Of a DNA stretch of 64,000 nt, positions 1 through 8,086 are shown in pieces. This DNA is from Hymenobacter mellowenesis. GTDB lineage: Bacteria; Bacteroidota; Bacteroidia; Cytophagales; Hymenobacteraceae. Within the stretch, counting starts at the first letter, position 1. Each line of letters starts with the position of its first letter. The translations under genes were made by a program, and so were the position numbers. The notes beneath the pieces are model-generated. The model was not told the DNA's origin, made no database searches, and saw only the letters and a list, made by a program, of their open reading frames with translations. Location of the stretch: the NCBI RefSeq assembly GCF_030581005.1, contig NZ_JAUQSX010000006.1:62001-126000 (forward strand), in the 5' to 3' direction.

Positions 1-208
1 GAGCAATACGCTGGTAGTAAAGAGTATGCACCGCCGTTTGGTCGCCTTCCAGCATCTGCAAAAACCGGCCGTCGGCGGTGTAGAGCAGCAGGCCGGTGAT
101 GTCGTGGGCCGCGTTGTGCGTGCGGCACTGGTGCAGCAGGGCCAGCAGCTCCGGCGTGTCGAAAGCCATGAGCGCCTCACTTTGATATAAAAGTTGATAA
201 AGTGCCAT
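1..208 (-). CDS. BLUF domain blue-light sensor protein, N-terminal part
   Basis: This is the first 69 codons of a minus-strand gene that runs off the left edge. The translation begins MALYQLLYQSEAL and continues with DITGLLLYTADGRFLQMLEG. That is the BLUF flavin-binding fold: a tyrosine in the first strand (Tyr8, of LLYQS), an asparagine in RTHNAAHDITG, and a glutamine in FLQMLEG, which are the residues that hydrogen-bond FAD in this family. I chose the ATG at 206-208 over an internal ATG at 167-169 because only the longer form keeps the first beta strand and its essential tyrosine. BLUF proteins are cytoplasmic blue-light receptors, either stand-alone or fused to output domains. The C-terminal part lies outside the window, so the output cannot be told. 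Confidence 0.85.
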   Translation of the reverse strand, partial: MALYQLLYQSEALMAFDTPELLALLHQCRTHNAAHDITGLLLYTADGRFLQMLEGDQTAVHTLYYQRIA

Positions 209-363
209 GCGTGCTGGAACGACAGTTTGAGCAAGAGTCAGGAGGCTGTGCCAGACTGATAGCGTTACTGCTATCTTTCGGCGCAGAACCAGCAGCGAGG
301 GCGACCGGTCTCGTCTTGTTAGTGTTATAGCGTTTTTCCGGTATAAAATGTTCTGTCTCTGAT

Positions 364-1308
364 ATGAAACAATTCTCGCCGGTCTGTTTGGGCATTCTGC
401 TGCTGGCCGCACCTGCCCGCGCCCAAACCACGCCCACCGTCATCCCCGACCCCGTTCCGGTGGCCCCCGCACCCGAACCGCTTTGGCGCAAAAGCCTCAA
501 AACCGGGCTGGGCCTGAACGAGTCGCTGCTGAGCACCAACTGGCGCGGCGGGGGCGTGAGCACCATCGGCTTCAACGCCCTGGCCAATGCCCGGGCCAAC
601 CGCAAAACCGGTGCTCACAGCTTCGACAACGAGGCCGATTTCCTGTTCGCCTTCGCCCAAACCAAGGGCCTGGGCTACCGCAAAAACCAGGACCGCCTCT
701 ACCTCGACACCAAGTACGGCTGGACCATGAGCCCCAAATGGGACATGTTCGTGTCGCTGAACCTGCTCACGCAGTTTGCCCCCGGCTATAAGTACGACAC
801 CGATGCCGCCGGCCTCGACCGGGCCCGTATTACGTCCGATTTGTTCGCGCCCGGCTTCCTCACGGCCGCCTACGGCTTCGAGTACCGGCCCGCGCCCTAC
901 TTTCACCTGCGCCTGGCGCCCTTCGCCCCGCGCCTCACGGTGGTGAACCGCGCCGACCGGTTCGTGGCGGCCCTCGGCGACACGCCCTACGGCGTCAGCC
1001 CCGGCCACAGCACCCGCTGGGAAGTGTTGGCCGCCCAAATCCTGGCCGAATTTGATAAGAACATCAGCCCCAACGTCAACCTCAAGGCCCGCTACCTGCT
1101 CTTCGCCAACTACCGCAACATCAACCCGCAGGAAGTCGACCACCGCCTCGACCTGGGCCTCACCGCCAAGGTGGGCAAGTACGTGAACGTGGCCCTCAAC
1201 GGCATCGCCCTCTACGACTACGACCAGGACCACGGCCTGCAATACTCGCAAGGGCTGACGATTGGGGTGGCGTATGCGGTGCAGAATTTCGCGGATGCGA
1301 AGAAGTAG
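364..1308 (+). CDS. DUF3078 domain outer-membrane protein
   Basis: A 314-residue exported protein. Residues 1-20 form a signal peptide ending ARA-Q, followed by a proline-rich linker and then WRKSLKTGLGLNESLLSTNW, typical of the DUF3078 family of Bacteroidota. The rest alternates short amphipathic strands rich in Tyr, Phe and Leu (for example YLDTKYGWTMSPKWDMFVSL) and ends in further strands, consistent with an outer-membrane beta barrel. No enzymatic role is known for the family, so the function here is unknown. It is transcribed alone and followed at once by a strong intrinsic terminator. The gene to the left is divergent. Confidence 0.8.
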   Translation: MKQFSPVCLGILLLAAPARAQTTPTVIPDPVPVAPAPEPLWRKSLKTGLGLNESLLSTNWRGGGVSTIGFNALANARANRKTGAHSFDNEADFLFAFAQTKGLGYRKNQDRLYLDTKYGWTMSPKWDMFVSLNLLTQFAPGYKYDTDAAGLDRARITSDLFAPGFLTAAYGFEYRPAPYFHLRLAPFAPRLTVVNRADRFVAALGDTPYGVSPGHSTRWEVLAAQILAEFDKNISPNVNLKARYLLFANYRNINPQEVDHRLDLGLTAKVGKYVNVALNGIALYDYDQDHGLQYSQGLTIGVAYAVQNFADAKK

Positions 1309-1331
1309 CGCCTTTGCAAATCGAGTAGCTT

Positions 1332-1367
1332 AAAACGCGCCGGGACCGGGAGATGCCGGCGCGTTTT
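1332..1367 (+). terminator. intrinsic terminator
   Basis: A 12-bp perfect stem (AAAACGCGCCGG at 1332-1343, CCGGCGCGTTTT at 1355-1366) with an 11-nt loop and a run of five T. It lies 24 bases after the stop of the DUF3078 gene and before the convergent thioredoxin-like gene. The A-rich 5' side means it could end transcription from both directions. Confidence 0.9.
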
Positions 1368-1376
1368 TGGTTGAGG

Positions 1377-1868
1377 CTATTGTTGCTGTTTCAATAACTC
1401 GTCGATTTTGCTCAGCATCTTGTTGAATTCACCTTGCTCAAAGCCCACGGATGTGTAGGCAATTTTGCCCTTGGCGTCAATGAGGTAGTTTCGAGGAATG
1501 TATTGCGTGGCAAAGAGCGAATAAACCGTTCGGTTTTCGTCCGGGTACATCGGCAGTTCAAATCCTTTCTTTGCCTTAAAAGCCGTTATCTCGCTTTGCG
1601 TGTGCTCGCGCCCGATTACCAAGACAACCAGGTTCTTGTTGCTTTTATGCGTAGCCCAAAACTGCTGCATCTGAGGTAACTCCTGCATGCAGGGGCCGCA
1701 CCAGGTGGCGAAGAAATTAATCAGTACAACCTTGCCCTTTAAATCCATCGATTTTATCGTCTGCTGGTCGTTGCTGACGGTAAACGCGGGCAGATGCTGG
1801 CCAACGGCAAGGTCCTGGCAAAAAGCGGGAGAGCTCACCAGCAGCAGAATAATCAGGAAATGTTTCAT
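1377..1868 (-). CDS. TlpA-family thiol-disulfide oxidoreductase
   Basis: A 163-residue protein with a hydrophobic N-terminal signal (MKHFLIILLLVSSPAF) and a thioredoxin fold with the active site TWCGPC, cysteines at about 57 and 60. The opening VGQHLPAFTVSNDQQ and later YIPRNYLIDAKGKIAY, with the cis-proline after IP, match the AhpC/TSA-TlpA-ResA redoxin group. These periplasmic reductases usually reduce haem-binding cysteines or other envelope thiols; the partner cannot be told here. The start is the ATG at 1866-1868; a TTG nine bases upstream is in frame but would only add three residues before the signal peptide. It lies 36 bases after the Gfo/Idh gene and may be co-transcribed with it. 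Confidence 0.85.
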   Translation of the reverse strand: MKHFLIILLLVSSPAFCQDLAVGQHLPAFTVSNDQQTIKSMDLKGKVVLINFFATWCGPCMQELPQMQQFWATHKSNKNLVVLVIGREHTQSEITAFKAKKGFELPMYPDENRTVYSLFATQYIPRNYLIDAKGKIAYTSVGFEQGEFNKMLSKIDELLKQQQ

Positions 1869-1904
1869 TTCGGACAAGGTGTAAAGGTGGTTTGCTGAAA
1901 CAGG

Positions 1905-2939
1905 TCAGGCAGGCCGCAATGCGTAAATGCGCTCAATAATCTCTACCACTTTCAGCCCTTCCAGCGCATTCGTCGTGGCGAAGCTGCGGCGCTGCACGGT
2001 GTCCACCACGTTTTCGATGACCTGCACGTGGTTGGCGGCCGAGCCCTGGAAGGCGCCGTAGTTATTGGCCGGATTGGTGGGAGCCAGCTCGGGCATTTCG
2101 TAGCCGGCGAGGTGGCAGTATTCCACCTTATCCATGTACTGACCGGCGATGCGCAGGCTGCCGCGCTCAGCCACCACAGTGAGGGAGCTTTCGAGGTTGC
2201 GGTCCCACACGGCGGTGCTGTAGCTGAGCGTGCCGCTGCCGCCGCGCACGAGGTCGAAGGTGACGAGGCCGCTGTCCTCAAATTCGGTCAGGCCGGCGTG
2301 GGTGAAATCGCGAAAGCGAGCCGAAATATTGGTGATGTCGCCAAACACCCAGTAAAGCAAATCGACGAAATGGCTGAACTGGGTGAAGAGCGTGCCGCCA
2401 TCCAGCGCTTGGGTGCCTTTCCAGCCGCCGGGCCGGTAGTAGCGTGCGTCGCGGTTCCAGAAGCAATTCAGCTGCACCAGAAACACCCGGCCCAGGCGGC
2501 CTTCATCCACAATCTGCTTCAGCCAGGCGGCGGGGGGCGAATAGCGGTTTTGCATCACCCCAAACACCAGCCGGCCGGTTTGCAGGGCCGTATGCACGAT
2601 GGTTTCGGCATCGGCCTTGTGCAGGGCAATGGGCTTTTCAATGACGACGTGCAGGCCGTGGCGCAGGCCGGCCACCGCCTGCGGGGCGTGCAGGCCGTTG
2701 GGCGTCGCCACGGTGAGGACGTCGGCAGCGGGGCCGGCTTGCAGGTATTCTTCGAGCGAAGCGAAGAAGGGCACGCCGGGAAACTCGGCGGCTAGGCCGG
2801 GCTGCAAGTCGGCGCAGGTATCAATCAGGGCCGCTAGTGCGGCGCCGTCGTGGCGCGTAATCAGCGCGGCGTGGCGGCGGCCGATGTGGCCCACGCCGCA
2901 AATGGCGAAACGAACGGGGGTACCAGAATTATTACTCAT
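1905..2939 (-). CDS. Gfo/Idh/MocA family sugar dehydrogenase
   Basis: A 344-residue NAD(P)-dependent oxidoreductase. The Rossmann nucleotide-binding loop is ICGVGHIGRRH (residues 13-23) and the family EKP motif lies at 101-103. The segment CFWNRDARYYRPGGWKGT and the following GGTLFTQFSHFVDLLYW resemble the UDP-N-acetylglucosaminuronate 3-dehydrogenases WlbA and WbpB. Those make the 3-keto sugar that a DegT aminotransferase then aminates, and such an aminotransferase is the next gene upstream on the same strand. This fits a step in the synthesis of a di-amino uronic sugar for a surface glycan; the exact substrate is inferred. The ATG at 2937-2939 was preferred to a longer in-frame extension because it begins just before the Rossmann fold. 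Confidence 0.85.
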   Translation of the reverse strand: MSNNSGTPVRFAICGVGHIGRRHAALITRHDGAALAALIDTCADLQPGLAAEFPGVPFFASLEEYLQAGPAADVLTVATPNGLHAPQAVAGLRHGLHVVIEKPIALHKADAETIVHTALQTGRLVFGVMQNRYSPPAAWLKQIVDEGRLGRVFLVQLNCFWNRDARYYRPGGWKGTQALDGGTLFTQFSHFVDLLYWVFGDITNISARFRDFTHAGLTEFEDSGLVTFDLVRGGSGTLSYSTAVWDRNLESSLTVVAERGSLRIAGQYMDKVEYCHLAGYEMPELAPTNPANNYGAFQGSAANHVQVIENVVDTVQRRSFATTNALEGLKVVEIIERIYALRPA

Positions 2940-3111
2940 CAAAAGCGAAAAATTTGAGCCGCAAAGGCTACGCAAATCGTCGTGAATAATTGCGCCTCAG
3001 CACCAAAAAGAGAATAGATACCGAAACCCAAACCAACCTAAAAAGAAAAGCCCTATAACCGCTAACAGGTAGAGCAAATACATGCGCTGGTATCTTTTCG
3101 TTAGGTCTTAC

Positions 3112-4299
3112 TCAACCCATAAACGACTTAACGCAATCGATAATATATTCCTGCTGCTCCACCGTCAGCAGCGGATGAATCGGCAGCGACAGCACCGCCC
3201 CACACAGCCGCTCCGCCACCGGAAACTGCCCCGCCCGGTAGCCCAGGTAAGCATACGCCGGCTGCGCGTGTACCGGTAGCGGGTAATAAATCATGGTGGG
3301 CACGCCGCAGCTTTTGAGAAAATGCTGCAAGTCGTTGCGCCTTCTGGTGTCCGTTACCTGAATGGTGTACTGATGAAAAACGTGGGTGCTACGCGAATCC
3401 CGGGCCGGAATAATGACTCCGGCCACGTCAGCCAAAGCGGCATCGTAGCGGGCGGCCACGGCCTGGCGGGCTGCCGTGTTGTGCGGCAGCTGCTGCAGTT
3501 TCACGCGCAGCAAGGCGGCTTGCAGCGTGTCGAGGCGGGAATTGAGGCCGATACGCTGGTGGTAGTATTTCCGGCTCTGGCCGTGGTTAGCGAGTTGGTG
3601 GAGCAGGGCGGCGCGGGCCGAGTCGCGGGTGAGCAGGGCGCCGCCGTCGCCTAGGCAGCCGAGGTTTTTGGATGGGAAGAAGGAGGTGGTGCCCACCGCG
3701 CCCACGGTGCCGGCCATGGCCGTTTCGCCATTCTGCATTTGAAAAGTGGCACCAATGGCCTGCGCGTTGTCCTCAATCAGCGCCACGCCGTGCCGGGCGG
3801 AAATGGCCCGCAACGCCTCCAAATCGGCGCATTGCCCAAACAAATGTACCGCCACGATGGCGCCGGTGCGCGGTGTGATGGCGGCCTCGGCTGCCGCCGG
3901 GTCGATGTTGAACGTGTCGGATAACACGTCAACCAGCACCGGGCGCAAACCCAGCAGCGCGGCCGCCTCCAGCGTGGCCACGTAGGTGAAGGCGGGCACG
4001 ATGACTTCGGCGCCGGCCGGCAGTTCCAGGCTCATCAGGGCCAGGGTGAGGGCGTCGGTGCCGTTGGCGCAGGGCACCACGTGCGCGCCGCCCAGGTACT
4101 CGCCCAGCTCCGCCGCAAACTGCCCCACGGCCGGCCCCTGAATGAACGTCGCGGCATCCATTACTTCCTGCATGGCGTCGTTAAGCGCGGGTTGCAGCGC
4201 GGCGTGTTCGGCCGCCAAATCGAGCAACAAAACAGGAGTGGGAGGGGCGGGAAGTATCAAAGCAGCGCAGGAAACGGGGGCGCCAAAGATACTGGGCAA
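3112..4299 (-). CDS. DegT/DnrJ/EryC1 family PLP aminotransferase
   Basis: A protein of up to 395 residues of the sugar aminotransferase family. It has the PLP-phosphate site PCANGTDALTLAL (about 76-88), the EDNAQ segment (Asp178) that contacts the cofactor ring, and the Schiff-base lysine in FFPSKNLGCLGDGG (Lys211). Near the C-terminus, PTMIYYPLPVHAQPAY is typical of the WbpE/WlbC type that aminates a 3-keto sugar nucleotide, fitting the Gfo/Idh dehydrogenase downstream. No ATG is available: the frame opens with a TTG at 4297-4299, two bases after the glycosyltransferase stop, and other TTG codons lie just before LLLDLAAEHAAL, where relatives usually start. The start is therefore uncertain by about 25 residues. 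Confidence 0.85.
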   Translation of the reverse strand: MPSIFGAPVSCAALILPAPPTPVLLLDLAAEHAALQPALNDAMQEVMDAATFIQGPAVGQFAAELGEYLGGAHVVPCANGTDALTLALMSLELPAGAEVIVPAFTYVATLEAAALLGLRPVLVDVLSDTFNIDPAAAEAAITPRTGAIVAVHLFGQCADLEALRAISARHGVALIEDNAQAIGATFQMQNGETAMAGTVGAVGTTSFFPSKNLGCLGDGGALLTRDSARAALLHQLANHGQSRKYYHQRIGLNSRLDTLQAALLRVKLQQLPHNTAARQAVAARYDAALADVAGVIIPARDSRSTHVFHQYTIQVTDTRRRNDLQHFLKSCGVPTMIYYPLPVHAQPAYAYLGYRAGQFPVAERLCGAVLSLPIHPLLTVEQQEYIIDCVKSFMG

Positions 4300-4301
4300 A
4301 C

Positions 4302-5195
4302 TCAGGCCAACTCGCGCAACAGCCAGAACAGTTTCAATAGGTCGAAAAGCCGTAGCCGTGGCCTGGGCGATAGCAGCTGGCGGCGGAGTGCCGGGGCCGC
4401 CGCGCCCAGCGTAGCACGGGCCGCGGCAGCCAGTCCCAGCCGGCGCAGCCGCAGGGTCGTTTGCAGTAATCGGGAGTCCATACCCAAGCCGTCGGAGCGA
4501 AACACCTGGGCCAGGTTGCGCACCGCCTGCTCGCTCTTCAGCAGGAAAACGGCGGCCGTTTCCAGCCCTTCATGCAACACAGGGTTGTCCAAATGCACCA
4601 GTGGAATACCGGCCGCTGCTAGCGCCGCGCCAAATTTCGTGTCTTCATGCCCATAGCCGGTCAGGCTTTCGTCCAGCAGGAAGCGCCGAAATACGTCGGC
4701 CCGAATGAGTGCGTTATTAATAGTGAGCTGGCCGTAGGGCGCTGCTTGGCGCACGGCGGCGGGCCGCGCCTCGCGGGCCTGCCCATAAAGCCAGCGCAGG
4801 TACAGCGCGGCTTCGGCCGGCGGGCTGGCCCGGTAGCTGGTGCCGCCAATGAGCACCGGCGCCTGCTCACAGGCGGCCGCGTATCGGCCCAAGAACTGCG
4901 CATCGGGTGGCAGGCTGTCGTTGTCGAGCAGCAGTAGCCATTCGTGCTGCGCGGCGGCGGCCAGTTGGTTGCGGATGGCAGCGCGGCCCACATTGCGCGG
5001 CAGCTCCTGGTAGCGCACGCCGGGCAGCGTGCCCAGTGGCCGGTTAGCGTTCAGAAATTCAGGCCGGGAGCCGTCGTCCAGCAGCCGGATTTCGACCGGG
5101 CCGGGCCAATCAGTCCGTTGGGCGAGCAGGGCCTGCACCAACGCCGTGACATTCCAATTGTAAACCGGAATCAGCACGGAGAGGCCAACGGTCAT
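4302..5195 (-). CDS. family 2 glycosyltransferase
   Basis: A 297-residue GT-A glycosyltransferase. It starts MTVGLSVLIPVYNWN, has the nucleotide-binding DDGS (40-43) and a metal-binding DND (about 91-93) in place of the common DxD, and GYGHEDTKFGAALAAAGIPL, the acceptor-side ED motif of the family. The ATG at 5193-5195 puts the first beta strand right at the N-terminus; upstream in-frame codons lack similarity. It likely transfers a sugar to a surface glycan, which agrees with the aminotransferase that follows two bases later. No transmembrane segments except a hydrophobic C-terminal helix. Donor and acceptor are unknown. Confidence 0.85.
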   Translation of the reverse strand: MTVGLSVLIPVYNWNVTALVQALLAQRTDWPGPVEIRLLDDGSRPEFLNANRPLGTLPGVRYQELPRNVGRAAIRNQLAAAAQHEWLLLLDNDSLPPDAQFLGRYAAACEQAPVLIGGTSYRASPPAEAALYLRWLYGQAREARPAAVRQAAPYGQLTINNALIRADVFRRFLLDESLTGYGHEDTKFGAALAAAGIPLVHLDNPVLHEGLETAAVFLLKSEQAVRNLAQVFRSDGLGMDSRLLQTTLRLRRLGLAAAARATLGAAAPALRRQLLSPRPRLRLFDLLKLFWLLRELA

Positions 5196-5249
5196 CGCAA
5201 TTGAAGATGAAGTGAGCAAAGGCAGGCTGGCAGCCAGATGCAAAATCAG

Positions 5250-5933
5250 TTACTGCGGCTGCCGAGTAGAATCCAGCAGTTCGCCATCCTTGCAAGTGAG
5301 CACGCGGTGCGGGTATTTCTCCAGCAACTGGAAGTTGTGCGTGGCCATGAGAATGGCGGTGCCGGCATTATTTATCTCTGCAAACAGCCGCATGATGCTG
5401 TCCGACACTTCCGGGTCGAGATTGCCGGTGGGTTCGTCGGCCAGTAGCAGCACGGGCTCGTTGAGCATGGCGCGGGCAATGACTACGCGCTGCTGCTCGC
5501 CGCCCGAAAGCCGGTGCGGCATGCGGTTGGCCGCGCTGTTGAGGCCCACCTGGGTCAGCACGTCGCTCACGCGCTGCTGCTTTTGGGCCTTGCCCTTCCA
5601 GCCCGTGGCGTTGAGCACGAACAGCAGGTTTTCGGCCACCGTGCGGTCGCTCAGCAACTGAAAATCCTGAAACACAATGCCCAGCCGCCGGCGCAAGTAG
5701 GGTACCTTGGTGGCCGGCAATTTGGGCAGCGGAAAGCCCGCCACGGTACCCATGCCGCTTTGCAGCGGCAAGTCGGCGTACAAGGTTTTCAGCAGCGACG
5801 ACTTGCCCGAGCCGGTGCGGCCCACGAGGTAGCAAAAAGCCCCTTTTTCCAGCGAGAAAGTTACGCCTTGCAGCACCGCCTGCTGTTCCTGCATGATGGT
5901 GGCGTCGTGCAGCTCAATCACGTTTTCAGTCAT
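5250..5933 (-). CDS. ftsE: cell-division ABC ATPase FtsE
   Basis: A 227-residue ABC ATP-binding protein: Walker A GRTGSGKSS (38-46), Q-loop VFQDFQLL, signature LSGGEQQR (142-149), Walker B VLLLADEPTGNLDPE, and the switch histidine in MATHN. The length and the DFQLL segment match FtsE of Bacteroidota, the cytoplasmic partner of the membrane protein FtsX that controls peptidoglycan hydrolases at the division site. No ftsX lies in the window. It follows a 67-residue small gene by five bases, and 54 bases separate it from the glycosyltransferase, so all could share a transcript. Some general lipoprotein-export ATPases look alike, so the name is likely rather than certain. Confidence 0.8.
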   Translation of the reverse strand: MTENVIELHDATIMQEQQAVLQGVTFSLEKGAFCYLVGRTGSGKSSLLKTLYADLPLQSGMGTVAGFPLPKLPATKVPYLRRRLGIVFQDFQLLSDRTVAENLLFVLNATGWKGKAQKQQRVSDVLTQVGLNSAANRMPHRLSGGEQQRVVIARAMLNEPVLLLADEPTGNLDPEVSDSIMRLFAEINNAGTAILMATHNFQLLEKYPHRVLTCKDGELLDSTRQPQ

Positions 5934-5938
5934 GGTCC

Positions 5939-6142
5939 TTACAAGCTCAGCGGCTGCAGTTTGCCAAATTCGAGCCCGGAAATCACGGCCGCCAGCTCGG
6001 TTTCCTTGCCCTCCAGGCCGTAGCGGTGCAGGTCCTTCAGCGGCCGGTCGGCCCGGAAGTATGCAATCAGCACGAAGGCCTCGTCCCGCAGCTGGATGTA
6101 ATCGGGAATTTTGGCCTTGCCTTTTACTTTGATGATGTACAT
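5939..6142 (-). CDS. small conserved protein upstream of ftsE
   Basis: A 67-residue protein, MYIIKVKGKAKIPDYIQLRD at its N-terminus, with no signal peptide or membrane segment and a mixed alpha/beta pattern. I do not recognise a characterised family. It is a real gene candidate because it has an ATG with an AAGGA just before it, sits five bases ahead of ftsE on the same strand, and has codon use like its neighbours. A role linked to FtsE or to cell division is only suggested by position. Confidence 0.65.
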   Translation of the reverse strand: MYIIKVKGKAKIPDYIQLRDEAFVLIAYFRADRPLKDLHRYGLEGKETELAAVISGLEFGKLQPLSL

Positions 6143-6149
6143 TCCTTCG

Positions 6150-6246
6150 AGTTATGAGTTTTGAATTATGAGTTAGGAGTTGAGGCTAAAAGTTTCGCCG
6201 CGAAACAACGGAGCAACTCCTAACTCATAATTCAAAACTCATAACT
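6150..6246. repeat. 33-bp perfect inverted repeat with nested hairpin
   Basis: The arms at 6150-6182 and 6214-6246 are exact reverse complements over 33 bases. Each arm is built from repeated words around GAGTT and GAATTATGAGTT. The 31-base centre holds a second small palindrome, GTTTCG-CCG-CGAAAC (6192-6206), so the whole could form a nested cruciform or RNA hairpin. It fills the gap between the fructose-6-phosphate aldolase stop (6252) and the small gene that precedes ftsE. Confidence 0.9.
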
Positions 6247-6251
6247 AAAAG

Positions 6252-6908
6252 TTAAGAATTAACTTTTTTATGGTCGGCCAGGAACGTGGCCAGACCCTTG
6301 TCGGTGAGCGGGTGGTTGAGCAGGCCGGTGATGACGTTGAGCGGGCAGGTCACCACGTCGGCGCCGATTTCAGCGCACTGAATGAGGTGCGGCACGTGGC
6401 GCACCGAGGCGGCCAGCACTTCGGTGGGGTAGCCGTAGTTGCTGAAAATCTGCACAATCTGCTCGATGAGCTGCAGGCCGTCGTGGCCGATGTCGTCGAG
6501 GCGGCCCACGAAGGGCGACACGTAGGTGGCGCCGGCTTTGGCGGCCAGCAGAGCCTGCCCGGCGGTGAACACCAGCGTGCAGTTGGTTTTGATACCCTTG
6601 TCGGCGAAGTACTTGATGGCCTTGATGCCTTCCTTAATCATGGGCACTTTCACCACGATGTTGGGGTGCAGGTCGGCCAGGGCCTCGCCCTCGCGCACCA
6701 TGCCGTCGAAATCGGTGGCAATGACTTCGGCCGACACGTCGCCGTCCACCAGCTCGCAGATTTGGCGGTAGTGGGCCATCACGGCATCGAGGCCTTTGAT
6801 GCCTTCTTTGGCCATGAGCGAAGGGTTGGTGGTCACGCCGTCGAGGACGCCCAGCTCTACGGCTTCGCGGATTTCGTCCAGATTGGCGGTGTCGATGAAG
6901 AATTTCAT
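6252..6908 (-). CDS. fsa: fructose-6-phosphate aldolase / transaldolase-like
   Basis: A 218-residue cytoplasmic aldolase of the small transaldolase (TalC/FSA) subfamily. It starts [16 protein letters not shown], has TTNPSL (26-31), the Schiff-base lysine in VVKVPM (about Lys87), and the phosphate-binding [11 protein letters not shown]. The length equals the family norm of 215-220, much shorter than classical transaldolases. Members either cleave fructose 6-phosphate to dihydroxyacetone and glyceraldehyde 3-phosphate or act as transaldolases; which one cannot be settled here. The ATG at 6906-6908 is the conserved start; a 10-residue upstream extension is rejected. A -7 element TAGCTTTG lies 28 bases upstream. 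Confidence 0.93.
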   Translation of the reverse strand: MKFFIDTANLDEIREAVELGVLDGVTTNPSLMAKEGIKGLDAVMAHYRQICELVDGDVSAEVIATDFDGMVREGEALADLHPNIVVKVPMIKEGIKAIKYFADKGIKTNCTLVFTAGQALLAAKAGATYVSPFVGRLDDIGHDGLQLIEQIVQIFSNYGYPTEVLAASVRHVPHLIQCAEIGADVVTCPLNVITGLLNHPLTDKGLATFLADHKKVNS

Positions 6909-6921
6909 GCAGTCGGAGAAT

Positions 6922-6989
6922 AAAAAAGTCGGCCCCAAAGCTACTCATACGCCCGCCAAAAAGCAGAACAGAGCAGCAACGGGGCCGAC
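6922..6989 (-). terminator. possible terminator or attenuator ahead of fsa
   Basis: On the minus strand GGTCGGCCCC and GGGGCCGAC can pair (9 bp; plus-strand arms 6928-6936 and 6981-6989) around a 44-base loop, followed by six T. It lies between the SRP RNA and fsa and overlaps the fsa -7 element by one base. It could stop read-through from ffs into fsa. The long loop makes it a weak call. Confidence 0.35.
6936..6943 (-). promoter_or_regulatory. -7 promoter element of fsa
   Basis: On the minus strand this reads TAGCTTTG, an exact match to the Bacteroidota -7 consensus TAnnTTTG. It predicts a 5' leader of about 22 bases before the fsa ATG at 6908. No convincing -33 element was found. Confidence 0.55.
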
Positions 6990-7007
6990 CGGAAAGGGCA
7001 AAAAAAA

Positions 7008-7096
7008 GCAAGCCAAAATCGCACCGCTACAACCACCTACCCTTGCTACCTTCCGGTCCTGGGGGAGTTCAGCAGGAGCTGGTCGTTCTGACTTGC
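7008..7096 (-). ncRNA. ffs: signal recognition particle RNA (4.5S-like, small bacterial type)
   Basis: On the minus strand the segment CCAGGACCGGAAGGTAGCAA (read back from about 7064 to 7045) is the conserved SRP domain IV hairpin that binds Ffh, with the asymmetric loop and GGAA tetraloop. Flanking sequence pairs into the long helix: GCAAGTCA at the 5' end (7096-7089) with TGGCTTGC at the 3' end (7015-7008). Eight T (7007-7000) follow at once, giving an intrinsic terminator. The length of about 90 bases is normal for the small SRP RNA without Alu domain. The ends are set from the pairing and may be off by a few bases. Confidence 0.9.
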
Positions 7097-7186
7097 CGTT
7101 GCAAAGATAAGCACGGATGCGTCGGATTTATCGAGTTGCGTGGTTTTTGTGGGGCAGGCGCGGGTAGAAGGCTGATTCAGTGGTTT

Positions 7187-7245
7187 AAAAAAATGCGCAG
7201 GGCCGTGGTCGGGAGGGCGCCGCGCCGGCGCCCTCCCGACCACGG
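7187..7245 (-). terminator. strong intrinsic terminator
   Basis: A 20-bp perfect GC-rich stem (7203-7222 with 7226-7245) closed by only three bases, then on the minus strand seven T at 7193-7187. It starts four bases after the stop of the T9SS type A protein and ends that transcript before ffs. Confidence 0.9.
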
Positions 7246-7249
7246 TGGC

Positions 7250-8086
7250 TTATTCCCGCATCAGCCGCTGCACCAAGGTGGCGCTGCCCTGCGTGAGGTG
7301 CAGCAGGTAGGAACCCGCGGGCACGCCGGCCAGCTGTATGGTAGCGGTGCCGCTGGCATCGGGAGCCAACTGGCTGGCCGACTGCACGGTGCGACCCAGC
7401 ATGTCGGTGAGCTGGTAGTGGGCCGGCTGCGCGTTGGGCAATTGCACCCGGCAGGTGGTGGTGGCCGGGTTGGGGTACACGTCGGCCAGCAGGGTGGCGG
7501 CGGCACGGGCGGCCGTGGCGGTGCCAAACGTCAGGCGCAGGTTCAGCAGCGCGTCGCTCGTGGATAGGGGCGTGGTGTTGGAAATAGCCGTGCCCGATGT
7601 GTTGCGCCGGGCAATGTTGGTGCCCATGAAGTTGTAGTTCCACAGGGTCGAGCCCGTGTTGCCGCCGTTGCGGACTACCAGCAGCGAGAGGTTATCCGTG
7701 TTGTTGTAAGTAAACGGCTGTGTCAGCACCACTTCCTGAAAACCGGAGGTACCGCTGTTGGTGAAGGCGCCCGCCCACACGCGCTGGTAGCCGGTGGTGT
7801 CGAGCGTGCCGGCGGTGAAAACGGTGGCCGTGGTGTGCTTCAGGTAGATAACGGTGCGGGTAAGCGGGTCCTGAAACGCGCCGCTGTTTTTCTGGAAAGC
7901 CAGCCGGCCGATGCTGCCGGCCTGATTGAGCTGGTTTTGCTTGTAGATGGCCTCGTAAACACTATTGGCCTGGGTGCTATTGAAGGGGCTCAGCGCCGAG
8001 CCGCTGGTGCCCACGGAAACGGTGACCACCTGCGCGCGCGCCGAAAAACTGCCCAGGACAGCCAGCATAAGTAAGAATTTTTTCAT
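7250..8086 (-). CDS. secreted protein with T9SS type A C-terminal sorting domain
   Basis: A 278-residue protein with a signal peptide (MKKFLLMLAVLGSFSARA-Q). The middle is rich in Ser, Thr and Asn (YNNTDNLSLLVVRNGGNTGS and similar) and resembles the repeated beta-sandwich units of secreted Bacteroidota proteins. The last 80 residues hold ADVYPNPATTTCRVQL, YQLTDMLGRTVQ and AGSYLLHLTQG, the usual boxes of the type A signal that directs export through the outer membrane by the Por secretion system. The ATG at 8084-8086 gives the signal peptide directly. Substrate or surface role unknown. It is divergent from guaA. Confidence 0.85.
   Translation of the reverse strand: MKKFLLMLAVLGSFSARAQVVTVSVGTSGSALSPFNSTQANSVYEAIYKQNQLNQAGSIGRLAFQKNSGAFQDPLTRTVIYLKHTTATVFTAGTLDTTGYQRVWAGAFTNSGTSGFQEVVLTQPFTYNNTDNLSLLVVRNGGNTGSTLWNYNFMGTNIARRNTSGTAISNTTPLSTSDALLNLRLTFGTATAARAAATLLADVYPNPATTTCRVQLPNAQPAHYQLTDMLGRTVQSASQLAPDASGTATIQLAGVPAGSYLLHLTQGSATLVQRLMRE

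Noticed and set aside
177..1251. Minus-strand frames across the DUF3078 gene
   Set aside because: They oppose a well-supported signal-peptide protein, lack domains and have shadow composition.
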